Positions 53,937 through 63,229 of a DNA stretch of 64,000 bases are shown here, piece by piece. The notes below the pieces were generated by a model. The model saw nothing but the letters and a program-made list of their open reading frames with translations, was not told the DNA's origin and did no database searches. This DNA comes from JAJNPS01 sp031378845 (lineage in GTDB: Bacteria > Pseudomonadota > Alphaproteobacteria > Rhodobacterales > Rhodobacteraceae), in contig JANNES010000012.1 of assembly GCA_031378845.1 (NCBI GenBank), positions 124,001-188,000 on the forward strand. Reading direction: 5' to 3'. Both the position numbers and the translations under genes were made by a program. The number at the start of each line of letters is the position of its first letter. The first letter of the stretch is position 1.

Positions 53937-53954
53937 GTCTGAACGGGGGCGCGG

Positions 53955-54788
53955 ATGGACTGGCTGACCACATGGCAAATCCCTGTCGGGGCAACGGCAA
54001 AGATCGTCTTTGACTGGCTGAAGCTGAATTTCAAGGCAGGTTTCAAAAGCTTTGGCAATGGGACCGAAGATGCGATCGACGCGCTGACGGCGCTGCTGCA
54101 ATGGCCGCATCCCCTTGTTATCATTGCGCTGTTTCTGGCGCTGACTTGGGTGATCCAGCGGCGCTGGCAACCGTGTCTGGTGGTATTGGTCGGGTTCGTG
54201 TTCATCATCAACCAGGGCTATTGGAAAGAGACCACCGAGACGCTGGGGCTGGTCGCCTTTGTGTGCATCATCTGCATGGCGATCGGGGTGCCGGTGGGCG
54301 TGGCTGCGGCCCATCGCCCGAAACTGTATGCCGCGATGCAACCGGTTCTGGACCTGATGCAAACGCTGCCAGCGCCAGTGTATCTTATTCCATTCGTTAT
54401 CCTTTTCGGGATCGGACTGGTGCCTGCGCTGTTTGCGTCGATCATCTTTGTGGTGCCGACCTCAATCCGCCTGACGCATCTGGGGGTCTCCACGACGCCG
54501 ACCGCACTGCTGGAGGCGGCGACGGCGTTTGGGGCCACCAAGAAACAGGTGCTTTGGAAGGTTGAACTGCCCTTTGCCTTTCCGCAGATCATGGCAGGCC
54601 TGAACCAGACCATCATGCTGTCGCTGTCGATGGTGGTGATTTCGGCCTGGGTCGGCGCGGCGGGTCTGGGGGTGCCGGTGGTCAAGGCGCTAAACCAGGT
54701 GCGCCCCGATCTGGGCTTTGAATCGGGGTCGGTGATCGTGGCGCTTGCGATCTTGCTGGACCGGATGCTGAGGGTGACACGCACATGA
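53955..54788 (+). CDS. choW: Choline ABC transporter permease
   Basis: A 277-residue inner-membrane permease of the ProW/OpuAB kind. At least six helices; GVPVGVAAAHRPKLYAAMQPVLDLMQTLPAPVYLIPF are in family positions (broken here only for display), and the EAA loop is EAATAFGATKKQVLWKVELP. It transports choline or related betaines with ChoX and ChoV. ATGA overlap with choV. Confidence 0.9.
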   Translation: MDWLTTWQIPVGATAKIVFDWLKLNFKAGFKSFGNGTEDAIDALTALLQWPHPLVIIALFLALTWVIQRRWQPCLVVLVGFVFIINQGYWKETTETLGLVAFVCIICMAIGVPVGVAAAHRPKLYAAMQPVLDLMQTLPAPVYLIPFVILFGIGLVPALFASIIFVVPTSIRLTHLGVSTTPTALLEAATAFGATKKQVLWKVELPFAFPQIMAGLNQTIMLSLSMVVISAWVGAAGLGVPVVKALNQVRPDLGFESGSVIVALAILLDRMLRVTRT

Positions 54789-55813
54789 ACGCCGCCGTAG
54801 AGTTCGACCAGGTTTCCATCGTCTTTGGCGATCACCCTGAACGCGCCTTGCCGCTGATGGATCAGGGGTTGAGCCGCAGCGAGATCCAGTCCCAGACGGG
54901 CCAGATCCTTGGTGTGCATGACTGTTCGCTGACCGTGGCCAAGGGCGAGATTCTGGTGCTTATGGGCCTGTCCGGCTCGGGCAAGTCCACGCTTCTGCGC
55001 GCTGTCAATGGGCTGAACCCGGTGGTGCGCGGGTCGGTGACGATCCATGACGGCGACTGGACTTCCAATGTCTCGCGCTGTTCGCCTGTGGATCTGTTGC
55101 GCGTGCGCCGCGAATGCATCGCGATGGTTTTCCAGCAGTTTGGCCTTTTGCCCTGGCGGTCGGTGCGCGAGAATGTCGGGCTGGGGCTGGAGCTTGCAGG
55201 CCAGACACCCGAGCAGCGTCGCGCAAAAGTGGATGAACAACTGGCGCTGGTGAACCTGACGCAATGGGCCGAGCGCAAGGTGGGAGAGTTGTCTGGCGGC
55301 ATGCAGCAGCGTGTGGGTCTGGCGCGGGCTTTTGTGACCGATGCGCCGATCCTCTTGATGGATGAGCCGTTCTCGGCGCTTGACCCGCTGATCCGCGCCA
55401 AGCTGCAAGACGAGCTTTTGGACCTGCAAGCCAAACTGAAGCGCACGATCATCTTTGTCAGCCACGATCTGGACGAGGCGTTCAAGATCGGCAACCGCAT
55501 CGCACTGATGGAGGGCGGGCGCATCGTGCAATGCGGCACCGCGCGCCAGATCATTGCCAACCCGATCAGCGATTACGTCGCCGATTTCGTCGCCCATATG
55601 AACCCGCTTTCGGTGCTGACGGCGCGCGATGTGATGCTGTCGGGGACCAGCACGGCCCCCGACGAGGTCGATGCCGAAACCCCGGTCAAAGAGATTATGC
55701 AAGCGATGCGTGACGGGGTTGCGGAAATGGCCGTAACCGAAGACGGAACCCGCATCGGCAGCCTGCGAGCGGGCCATGTGATGGGCCGGTTGTTGAATCC
55801 GCGCGGGGACTGA
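54785..55813 (+). CDS. choV: Choline ABC transporter ATP-binding protein
   Basis: A 342-residue ATPase. Walker A GLSGSGKSTLLRA, Q-loop VFQQFGLLPW, signature LSGGMQQRVGLARAF, Walker B ILLMDEPFSALDP, H-loop VSHDLDEA. It has an N-terminal extension (DHPERALPLMDQGLSRSEI) and a short C-terminal part typical of ProV-like ATPases, but only a remnant of CBS (VTEDGTRIGSLRAGHVMG). Start within the choW stop. Confidence 0.91.
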   Translation: MNAAVEFDQVSIVFGDHPERALPLMDQGLSRSEIQSQTGQILGVHDCSLTVAKGEILVLMGLSGSGKSTLLRAVNGLNPVVRGSVTIHDGDWTSNVSRCSPVDLLRVRRECIAMVFQQFGLLPWRSVRENVGLGLELAGQTPEQRRAKVDEQLALVNLTQWAERKVGELSGGMQQRVGLARAFVTDAPILLMDEPFSALDPLIRAKLQDELLDLQAKLKRTIIFVSHDLDEAFKIGNRIALMEGGRIVQCGTARQIIANPISDYVADFVAHMNPLSVLTARDVMLSGTSTAPDEVDAETPVKEIMQAMRDGVAEMAVTEDGTRIGSLRAGHVMGRLLNPRGD

Positions 55814-55838
55814 CAAAGTGCCGCGAGCGACAAGAGCC

Positions 55839-55882
55839 CAAGAGTTTTCGAAAACTCTTGCAAATTTCTTCGAAGAAATTTG
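55839..55882. terminator. Two adjacent 22-nt perfect palindromes between choV and topA
   Basis: 55839-55860 has arms CAAGAGTTTTC and GAAAACTCTTG; 55861-55882 has CAAATTTCTTC and GAAGAAATTTG. Both are perfect, both centred on TTCGAA, directly joined. They lie between the convergent stops at 55813 and 55891 and can form hairpins in either transcript. Low-GC sequence in a high-GC context. Probably a bidirectional terminator or repeat family. Confidence 0.65.
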
Positions 55883-55890
55883 AGGTTGCG

Positions 55891-58476
55891 TCAGACCTTT
55901 GCGGGCTTTTTCGCAGGCGTCTTTTTGGCCGGGGCTTTCTTTGCGGCCGGCTTTTTGGCCGCGGCAGGTTTCGCCGTCTTGCGCGCGGGGGCTTTCTTGC
56001 CACCCTTGCCTGCCTTTTCGGCGATCAGGGCCAGTGCCTCATCCAGCGTCACCGCCTCGGGTGTCAGTTCCTTGGGCAGTGTGGCATTCACCTTGTCCCA
56101 CTTGACGTAAGGCCCGTACTTGCCGGGCATCACCTGCACCTCACCGCCCGAGGGGTGTTCGCCCAAGGATCGCAAAGGAGCCGCCGGGGCACCACCCCTG
56201 CCACCCGGCCCGCGCGCGGCCTTTTGGGCCAGAACCTCGACCGCGCGGTTCATGCCGATGGTAAAGACCTCTTCGACATCGGCGATGTTGGCATAGACCG
56301 CGCCATGCTTGATATAGGGGCCAAAGCGGCCAATCGCGGCCTCGATCGGCTGACCGTCATCGGGGTGCGGCCCGACAAAACGCGGCAGGTTCAACAGATC
56401 CATCGCCCGCAACAGGGTCAGCGCATCGGGCGCCCAGCCCTTGGGCAGGCTGGCGCGGTCGGGTTTGGGGTTTTCCTCGGTCGCCTCGCCGCGCTGCACG
56501 TAAGGCCCGAAGCGACCCGTGCGGATCGAGATCTTCTGGCCCGTTTCATCCTCGCCCAGAACAAGGCCATCGACGGATCCGGCCCCCTCTTCGGCGCCGG
56601 AAATGGGGCGCGTATAGCGGCATTCGGGGTAATTGCCGCAGCCGATGAACGCCCCACCGGAGCGCGCGGTTTTCAGGTGCAGCCGACCCGTGCCGCAGGT
56701 CTGGCAGATGCGCGGGTCCGAGCCATCGGCGCGCGCGGGGTAAAGATGTGGCGCAAGGAATTCATCAATCTTCGTGAGGACTTCGCCGATACGCAGATCG
56801 GCGGTTTCGGCCACGGCAGCAGAGAAATCCTTCCAGAACCGCGCCAGCACGTCGCGATATTCGCGGTCCCCGGCAGAGACGTCGTCGAGTTCGTTTTCCA
56901 GATCAGCGGTAAAGTCATACTCAACATAACGGCGAAAGTAGTTCGACAGGAACGCCGTCACCAGACGCCCCTTGTCCTCGGGGATCAGGCGGTTCTTGTC
57001 CTTGCGGACATATTCGCGGTCCTGGATCGTGGTGACAATGGAGGTATAGGTCGAGGGGCGACCGATACCGAGTTCCTCCATCCGCTTGATCAGGGTCGCC
57101 TCGGTGTAACGCGGCGGTGGCTGGGTAAAGTGCTGCTCGGGGATCACGCTGCGTTTGTCGGCGGGCTCGCCTTGCATGATCTGCGGCAGGCGGCCTTCGT
57201 CTTCGTCATCGTCATCACGGCCTTCGTCATAGACCTTGAGAAAGCCGTCAAACATCATCACCTGGCCGGTGGCGCGCAAGGTGACCTGTCCATCAGGGCT
57301 GCCGACATCCACCGTGGTACGCTCCATCCGCGCGGCGGCCATTTGGCTCGCCAACGTGCGTTTCCAGATCAGCTCATAGACATGGCGCTGATCCGCCTCG
57401 GTCAGGCGCAGTTTGTCGGGGCTGGCCGACATCTCGGTCGGGCGGATACATTCATGCGCCTCTTGCGCGTTCTTGGCCTTGTTTTTGTACATGCGCGGGC
57501 TGTCGGGAACATAAGCCGCACCGAACCGGTCCTTGATTTCGGCCCGCGCGGCCATCACCGCCTCGGGGGCCATGTCGATGCCGTCGGTCCGCATATAGGT
57601 GATGTGGCCCGCCTCATAAAGCCGCTGGGCGGCGGACATCGTGGCCTTGGAGCCCATGCCGAATTTGCGCGACGCCTCTTGTTGCAAGGTGGAGGTCATG
57701 AAGGGCGGATAGGGATTGCGCGTGGCAGGTTTGGAATCGACCGAAGCAACCGTCAATGTTCGTGAGGTGACAGCATGGGCGGCAATCTCGGCTGCCGCTG
57801 CTGTGTTGATGTCGAATTTGTCCAGTTTCTTGCCACCAAGGACGGTCAGGCGCGCCTCGAATTCCTGACCCCTCGGGGTGACCAGGACCGCCTTGACGGT
57901 CCAGAATTCGCGGGCGTTGAACGCCTCGATCTCCATCTCACGCTCGACCACCAGACGCAGGACGACGGACTGCACGCGGCCCGCCGATTTGGCCCCCGGC
58001 AGCTTGCGCCACAGGACCGGAGAGAGCGTGAAGCCCACCAGATAGTCCAGCGCGCGGCGGGCAAGATAGGCCTCGACCAACGGGACATCGACCTGGCGCG
58101 GTTTTTTCATCGCCTCGGTCACCGCATCCTTGGTGATGGCGTTAAAGGTGACGCGGCTGACTTTTTTGCCCTTTTTGAGCGACGAGGCCAGCGCCTCTTG
58201 CAGGTGCCAGCTGATCGCCTCTCCCTCGCGGTCGGGGTCGGTGGCAAGGATCAGCTCGTCATCGGTTTTCAGTGCCTCGGTGATCGCCTTGATGTGCTTG
58301 CGGCTTTCGGGTGCAACCTCCCACAGCATGCCAAAACCGTTTTCGGTATCCACCGAGCCATCCTTGGCGGGCAGGTCGCGGACATGACCATAAGAGGCCA
58401 GAACGGTGTAGCCGGGCCCCAGATATTTGTTGATTGTCTTGGCCTTGGCAGGAGATTCGACAACGACGACTGGCAT
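55891..58476 (-). CDS. topA: DNA topoisomerase I
   Basis: An 861-residue type IA topoisomerase that relaxes negative supercoils. Toprim in VVVESPAKAKTINKYLG and DPDREGEAISWHL; the catalytic Tyr in ITYMRTDGIDM. One C-terminal zinc finger is seen (CQTCGTGRLHLK, then CGNYPECRYT), followed by Gly/Lys repeats. The last ~40 residues are a Lys/Ala/Pro-rich tail (KKPAAKKAPAKK), probably binding DNA. Confidence 0.95.
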   Translation of the reverse strand: MPVVVVESPAKAKTINKYLGPGYTVLASYGHVRDLPAKDGSVDTENGFGMLWEVAPESRKHIKAITEALKTDDELILATDPDREGEAISWHLQEALASSLKKGKKVSRVTFNAITKDAVTEAMKKPRQVDVPLVEAYLARRALDYLVGFTLSPVLWRKLPGAKSAGRVQSVVLRLVVEREMEIEAFNAREFWTVKAVLVTPRGQEFEARLTVLGGKKLDKFDINTAAAAEIAAHAVTSRTLTVASVDSKPATRNPYPPFMTSTLQQEASRKFGMGSKATMSAAQRLYEAGHITYMRTDGIDMAPEAVMAARAEIKDRFGAAYVPDSPRMYKNKAKNAQEAHECIRPTEMSASPDKLRLTEADQRHVYELIWKRTLASQMAAARMERTTVDVGSPDGQVTLRATGQVMMFDGFLKVYDEGRDDDDEDEGRLPQIMQGEPADKRSVIPEQHFTQPPPRYTEATLIKRMEELGIGRPSTYTSIVTTIQDREYVRKDKNRLIPEDKGRLVTAFLSNYFRRYVEYDFTADLENELDDVSAGDREYRDVLARFWKDFSAAVAETADLRIGEVLTKIDEFLAPHLYPARADGSDPRICQTCGTGRLHLKTARSGGAFIGCGNYPECRYTRPISGAEEGAGSVDGLVLGEDETGQKISIRTGRFGPYVQRGEATEENPKPDRASLPKGWAPDALTLLRAMDLLNLPRFVGPHPDDGQPIEAAIGRFGPYIKHGAVYANIADVEEVFTIGMNRAVEVLAQKAARGPGGRGGAPAAPLRSLGEHPSGGEVQVMPGKYGPYVKWDKVNATLPKELTPEAVTLDEALALIAEKAGKGGKKAPARKTAKPAAAKKPAAKKAPAKKTPAKKPAKV

Positions 58477-58589
58477 GCATTCCCCGGACTAATTACGAAT
58501 GACGCAATGGCGCGGCACCATGTGGGGAGCACGATTGGAATGTCAATCGCCCTGCAGCCGGGGGTAAAGATGTCCCCGAACGGCCGCTG

Positions 58590-59768
58590 TCAGTCTACCC
58601 GCGCCAAAAGTCCGCCCTGCTGGCGTTCGATCCGGCCCTCCAGCTCCAGCGTCAGAAGGGCGGGCGTGATGTGGCCCGGCGGCATCGCCAAATCACGGAT
58701 CAGCTGGTCCTCTGCCAGCGGGCTGGGGCCAAGGCGCGCGAGGATCTGGCTGTGTAGAACGCTGGCCTCGGCCAAGGGCGTGGTTGGTGGCACCTTGCCC
58801 GGCGGGTCTTGTGCAGCGATATCCCGGGCATCTGCGTCGGCGTCGTCCTTGGCGGGCTGCGCAGGATCAATGAACGATGCCCCGATCGCCTCGAGCACAT
58901 CGTGCACGCCGCGAATCAACGTGGCACCATCGCGGATCAGCAAGTTGGCGCCTGCAGCGCGGGCATCGAATGGATGGCCCGGTACGGCCAGCACCTCGCG
59001 GCCGAGATCGAGGGCGGCACGGGCAGTCAAGAGACTGCCGGAGCGCGAGGCGGCCTCGACCACGACGACGGCCCGCGAAAGGCCTGCGATGATGTTGTTG
59101 CGCAACGGGAAATGGCGGGCTTGCGGTTCGGCCCCCATCGGCTGTTCGGAAATCCGGCACCCACGCGCGGCGATTTCGGCGGCAAGTTCAGTGTTTTCGG
59201 TGGGGTAGATGACATCGACGCCACCCGCTTGAACGGCGATGGTGCCGGTCGCAAGGCTTGCACGATGCGCCTCGGCGTCGATCCCGCGCGCAAGGCCGGA
59301 GACGACGACCTGCCCTGCTGCCCCCAAGCCGTCCGCCAGCCGCCGCGCCATGCGCAGGCCAAGCGACGAGGCGTTGCGCGAGCCCACGACCGCCACCATC
59401 GGGCGCGCCAACAAGGAGATGTCCCCCTGGACCCACAAAACAGGCGGCGCGTCGGCCATTTGGGCCAGTAACGCCGGGTAACGCGGATCGCCGTGCACGA
59501 TCAGCGCGGCCCCGGCGGCGCGGCCCTTGGCCAGTTCAGCCATGACCACGCCGACAGGGCAGACCTCGTAGCGGTCAATCCCGGCGGCGCTGGCGATCCC
59601 GGGCAACGCTGCAAGGGCGGCCTCTGCGGTCCGGTGTTCGTCGATCAGACGATGAAAGGTGACCGCGCCGACCCGGCGCGAACGGATCAAACGCAGGCGG
59701 TTAATCTGGTCCTGTTCGATGGCGCCGGCGCTGGCGCGGGTTCCCCCGAAGGCCATCTCTTGTGTCAT
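58590..59768 (-). CDS. dprA: DNA processing protein DprA
   Basis: A 392-residue DprA. The Rossmann core has VAVVGSRNASSLGLRMARRLA, VSGLARGIDAEAHRASL and IAGLSRAVVVVEAASRSGSLLTA in family order. The C-terminal winged-helix follows (ILARLGPSPLAEDQLIRDL). It loads RecA on single-stranded DNA during transformation; many Rhodobacterales carry it without proof of competence. Start at the ATG 59766-59768 with GGGAC upstream; an ATG 4 codons later is possible. Confidence 0.9.
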   Translation of the reverse strand: MTQEMAFGGTRASAGAIEQDQINRLRLIRSRRVGAVTFHRLIDEHRTAEAALAALPGIASAAGIDRYEVCPVGVVMAELAKGRAAGAALIVHGDPRYPALLAQMADAPPVLWVQGDISLLARPMVAVVGSRNASSLGLRMARRLADGLGAAGQVVVSGLARGIDAEAHRASLATGTIAVQAGGVDVIYPTENTELAAEIAARGCRISEQPMGAEPQARHFPLRNNIIAGLSRAVVVVEAASRSGSLLTARAALDLGREVLAVPGHPFDARAAGANLLIRDGATLIRGVHDVLEAIGASFIDPAQPAKDDADADARDIAAQDPPGKVPPTTPLAEASVLHSQILARLGPSPLAEDQLIRDLAMPPGHITPALLTLELEGRIERQQGGLLARVD

Positions 59769-59942
59769 GCGTCCCAGCTTTTCCTGCAGGCGTGTCGTCG
59801 TGGTCGCAAGATGGGCCGCCAATGGTTAACGAAAGGTGAATTCCAATCCTGTGGCGGGCAAAGGATGGCGGATTGATCATGCCGCAAAAGTTTGATCACA
59901 TAGCCGCGCAAGTGTGCCCACGCCATCCAAGGAGTCGCCCCA

Positions 59943-61220
59943 ATGCTGAACGCTGAAGTCGCCAAACGCCGCGACGCCGCCATCTCGCGCGGGGTGGGCA
60001 TGATGACCCAGATATATGCGGATCGGGCACTGAATTCCGAGATCTGGGATATCGAGGGCAACCGCTACATCGACTTTGCCGCCGGGATCGCGGTGGTGAA
60101 CACGGGCCATTGCCACCCCAAGGTCATGGCGGCGGTGACCGAACAGATGAGCCGCTTTACCCATACCTGCCATCAGGTCCTGCCTTACGAGTCCTACATC
60201 CGGCTAGCCGAACGTCTGAATGCCGCCGTGCCGGGCGATTTCGCGAAAAAGACGATCTTTGTGACCACCGGGGCCGAGGCATGCGAGAACGCGGTCAAGA
60301 TCGCCCGTATCGCCACGGGCCGTAACGGTGTGATCGCCTTTGGCGGGGCCTTTCATGGACGGACCTTCATGGGCATGTCGCTGACCGGCAAGGTCGAGCC
60401 CTACAAAAAGGGCTTTGGCGCGATGATGCCCGATGTCTGGCATGTGCCGTTTCCGCAAGAAATTCACGACATCTCAACCGCAGACGCGATGGCGGGAATA
60501 ACCAAGCTGTTCAAGGCCGATCTTGATCCGGCCCGCGTGGCGGCGATCATCTTCGAGCCGGTGCAGGGCGAAGGCGGGTTCTACCCCGCGCCCAAGGAAC
60601 TGGTCCGCGCCATCCGCAAGTTGTGTGACGAGCATGGCATCGTGATGATCGCGGACGAGGTGCAGACGGGGTTTGCGCGCACCGGGCATCTTTTTGCGAT
60701 GCATGGTTATGATGTGGCGGCAGACCTGACCACGATGGCCAAGGGCCTTGCGGGGGGCCTGCCGCTGGCGGCCGTCACGGGCCGGGCCGAACTGATGGAT
60801 GCAGCCCATCCTGGCGGTCTGGGTGGGACATACGGTGGCAACCCCTTGGGGATTGCTGCGGCAAATGCCGTGCTGGACGTGATCGAAGAAGAGGACCTGT
60901 GCGCGCGCGCCAACGAACTGGGCGGGCGGCTGAAACAACGGCTAGAGGGCATCCGGTCGGTGACGCCGGAAATCGTCGACATTCGCGGCCCGGGCTTCAT
61001 GGTGGCGGTCGAATTCGCCAACCCCGGCACGCATGAGCCCGACGCGGGCTTTACCGGGCGGGTGCGCACAGAGGCGCTGAAGCGGGGCCTGATCCTGTTG
61101 ACCTGCGGGGTTTATGGCAATGTGATCCGGTTCTTGGCTCCGATCACGATCCCGGATGCGCATTTCGCCGAAGCCATGGATATCCTTGAGGATTCCGTCG
61201 CAGCGGCGCGGGTGGCCTGA
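59943..61220 (+). CDS. gabT: 4-aminobutyrate--2-oxoglutarate aminotransferase
   Basis: A 425-residue PLP aminotransferase of class III. IWDIEGNRYIDFAAGIAVVNTGHCHP, TGAEACENAVKIAR, EPVQGEGGFYPAP, VIADEVQTGFARTG, and the PLP Lys in TMAKGLAGGLPL. AAGGAG precedes the ATG. It is likely a GABA aminotransferase, though related omega-aminotransferases cannot be excluded. No gabD nearby. Confidence 0.88.
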   Translation: MLNAEVAKRRDAAISRGVGMMTQIYADRALNSEIWDIEGNRYIDFAAGIAVVNTGHCHPKVMAAVTEQMSRFTHTCHQVLPYESYIRLAERLNAAVPGDFAKKTIFVTTGAEACENAVKIARIATGRNGVIAFGGAFHGRTFMGMSLTGKVEPYKKGFGAMMPDVWHVPFPQEIHDISTADAMAGITKLFKADLDPARVAAIIFEPVQGEGGFYPAPKELVRAIRKLCDEHGIVMIADEVQTGFARTGHLFAMHGYDVAADLTTMAKGLAGGLPLAAVTGRAELMDAAHPGGLGGTYGGNPLGIAAANAVLDVIEEEDLCARANELGGRLKQRLEGIRSVTPEIVDIRGPGFMVAVEFANPGTHEPDAGFTGRVRTEALKRGLILLTCGVYGNVIRFLAPITIPDAHFAEAMDILEDSVAAARVA

Positions 61221-61386
61221 GCGCGTCTGGCGGACAACTGCAGGCTTTCTGCGTTCCGTGAGCCAGACTGGATGGGCGGAAATCCCCGCTCTGACCAGCG
61301 GCAACTTGCCGGATCCGCCCCCGGCGGGAACCTTTTGCATGGTTCGGCGTTACTGTGGGTGCTCAACAATTCAAACGAGGCTATCC

Positions 61387-61650
61387 ATGAAGACTCAATT
61401 TTTTATCATGTCACTGCTGGGGCTGTCGCTGTCAGCCTGCCAGACCGCTGAACAAAACGCCGCCGCCGGTGCGCTTGGTGGCGCGGCCCTTGGCGCGGCC
61501 GTCTCTGGCGGCGGTGACAAGCTGACAGGCGCATTGGTTGGTGCGGCTGTCGGGGTGGCAGGTTCCACGCTTATCAAACCCACGGGCACATCCGGGCAAT
61601 GCCTTTACCGCGACCAATATGGCCGCCAGTTCACTGCGGCTTGCCGGTAA
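61387..61650 (+). CDS. Glycine-zipper lipoprotein
   Basis: An 87-residue lipoprotein. MKTQFFIMSLLGLSLSAC gives lipobox LSAC. The body is a glycine-zipper (GALGGAALGAAVSGGGDKL, GALVGAAVGVAGST), then a short Cys-containing tail (GQCLYRDQYGRQFTAACR). Resembles the lipoprotein at 43192. Outer-membrane or periplasmic; function unknown. Confidence 0.8.
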   Translation: MKTQFFIMSLLGLSLSACQTAEQNAAAGALGGAALGAAVSGGGDKLTGALVGAAVGVAGSTLIKPTGTSGQCLYRDQYGRQFTAACR

Positions 61651-61706
61651 CACCTTGCTTGCCGGTGGCGCGCAGAGCTAGTACCCATGGCAGATCATGC
61701 GTCCAT

Positions 61707-61738
61707 ACGACCCGGGCATCGCGAGATGTCCGGGTCGT
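61707..61738. terminator. 14-bp hairpin with GCGA tetraloop
   Basis: ACGACCCGGGCATC pairs with GATGTCCGGGTCGT (one G-U wobble on the plus strand) around a GCGA loop. It lies 56 bp after the lipoprotein stop and 126 bp before bioM. Probably a terminator; no T-run follows, so an RNA element is not excluded. Confidence 0.5.
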
Positions 61739-61863
61739 TGCATCCAGTGCTGCCAGCACAAGCTGCGCAGGTCACCTCGGTCGTCGGATCCTTTGGAAGG
61801 CCTTTCCCCGCAGCCGGTCAGCGGTTACACCGCTTCAGCTTGTTCAGGTGACCATAGGCCCCG

Positions 61864-62601
61864 ATGCCCGAAACCCCCGCTCCCGATGCGATTTTCCTGC
61901 GCGAGGCCGGTGTCGAGCTCATGGGCAAACCCATTTTGTCCGATATCACGCTGACCCTGACCGAGCGGCGGATCGGCATCGTCGGGCGCAACGGGTCGGG
62001 CAAAACCACCTTGCTGCGCCTGATCGCGGGCTTGATCGCGCCCAGCACCGGCGCGGTGCAGGTGTGCGGGGTCGATCCGGCAATTGATCGCAAGGCGATG
62101 CTGTCCCAGATCGGCATCTTGTTTCAAAACCCTGACCACATGATCTTGTTTCCGACCGTCGAAGAGGAATTGGCCTTTGGCGTGCGCCAGATGGGCCACA
62201 CCGACGCCGACGCGCGCGCGGCCGCCGGGGCGGCGCTGGCGGCTGAAGGTCGAAGCCATTGGGCCGGGGCCGCGACCCACACCCTCAGTCAGGGTCAGCG
62301 GCATTACCTGTGTCTTATGTCCGTCTTGCTGATGGCGCCAAAGACGATATTGCTGGACGAGCCGTTTGCCGGGATGGACTTGCCCACTATTGCGCGGATG
62401 ATGCGGCGGCTGGCGGGGCTTGCACAGCGCGTCATCACCATCAGCCATGATCCGGACGCGATGGCGAATTGCGACCGGGTGATCTGGCTTGAGGCCGGGC
62501 GCGTGGTGGCGGATGGTCCGGCAAGCGATGTGCTGGCCAGGTTCAAGACCGAGATGGAAAAGATCGGATCGCGCGATGCTGACACTGACCTCACCGGTTG
62601 A
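61864..62601 (+). CDS. bioM: Biotin ECF transporter ATPase BioM
   Basis: A 245-residue ATPase of the cobalt/ECF (CbiO) kind. Walker A GRNGSGKTTLLR, signature LSQGQRHYLCLMS, Walker B TILLDEPFAGMD, H-loop SHDPDAM. It overlaps bioN by 26 nt. With BioN and BioY it forms the biotin importer. I found no BioR-type palindrome upstream in the 210 bp checked. Confidence 0.88.
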   Translation: MPETPAPDAIFLREAGVELMGKPILSDITLTLTERRIGIVGRNGSGKTTLLRLIAGLIAPSTGAVQVCGVDPAIDRKAMLSQIGILFQNPDHMILFPTVEEELAFGVRQMGHTDADARAAAGAALAAEGRSHWAGAATHTLSQGQRHYLCLMSVLLMAPKTILLDEPFAGMDLPTIARMMRRLAGLAQRVITISHDPDAMANCDRVIWLEAGRVVADGPASDVLARFKTEMEKIGSRDADTDLTG

Positions 62602-63175
62602 GACGCCCTTTGACCGGCTGCCCGCGGGCGTCAAACTGGCAGCGCTGGTGGTCGCCACCAGCGCCGTTTTTACCATCACCAGCCCATGGATCCTTGGCGG
62701 TGCCGCCGCCGTGGTGGTCGGTCTGTACCTTACCGGGGGGCCACGGCTGTTGGCCTATGGCGTGCGGCTTTTGTGGCCGCTCTGGCCTTTTGCAGCGGTG
62801 ATTGCCGCGTGGCATTTGTGGCGCGGCACACCAGTGTTCGGGTTGGTTGTCTTGTTGCGCATGGCGGTCGCGGTGACGGTCGCAAACCTTGTCACGATGA
62901 CGACGCGACTTGACGAGATGATCGCCGTGATCACCAAAATGGCAACGCCGCTTGGCTATTTCGGTCTGCCGCCGCGACGTCTGGCATTGGCACTGGCGCT
63001 GGCGATCCGGTTCATTCCCGACCTCATGCAATCAGCCGAACGTCTGACTTTGGCATGGCGTGCGCGGTCAGCACGGCGCTCCGGTCATCGGCTTTTGGCA
63101 CCCTTGACCTTGGCGGCCATCGACACGGCCGATCATGTCGCCGAGGCCTTGCGTGCAAGGGGTGGCGCAGGTTAA
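62576..63175 (+). CDS. bioN: Biotin ECF transporter transmembrane protein BioN
   Basis: A 199-residue membrane subunit of the T component. Several helices (LAALVVATSAVFTITSPWIL, LLWPLWPFAAVIAAWHLW), plus the cytoplasmic Ala-Arg motif near the end (LTLAWRARSARR) that touches the ATPase. The start is the ATG at 62576, overlapping bioM by 26 nt. Typical shortened BioN. Confidence 0.87.
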   Translation: MLTLTSPVETPFDRLPAGVKLAALVVATSAVFTITSPWILGGAAAVVVGLYLTGGPRLLAYGVRLLWPLWPFAAVIAAWHLWRGTPVFGLVVLLRMAVAVTVANLVTMTTRLDEMIAVITKMATPLGYFGLPPRRLALALALAIRFIPDLMQSAERLTLAWRARSARRSGHRLLAPLTLAAIDTADHVAEALRARGGAG

Positions 63176-63229
63176 CTGCACCCGATCAAAGACCGCATCA
63201 ATGCGGACAGCCATTGCAGGGGACCAAAC

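Noticed and set aside
59823..59942. GGTTAACG as a CtrA-type or replication-related site
   Set aside because: Only one half-site (TTAA) is present, without the second TTAA at 7 bp.
61651..61863. BioR operator upstream of bioM
   Set aside because: No TTATnnATAA-type palindrome was seen.
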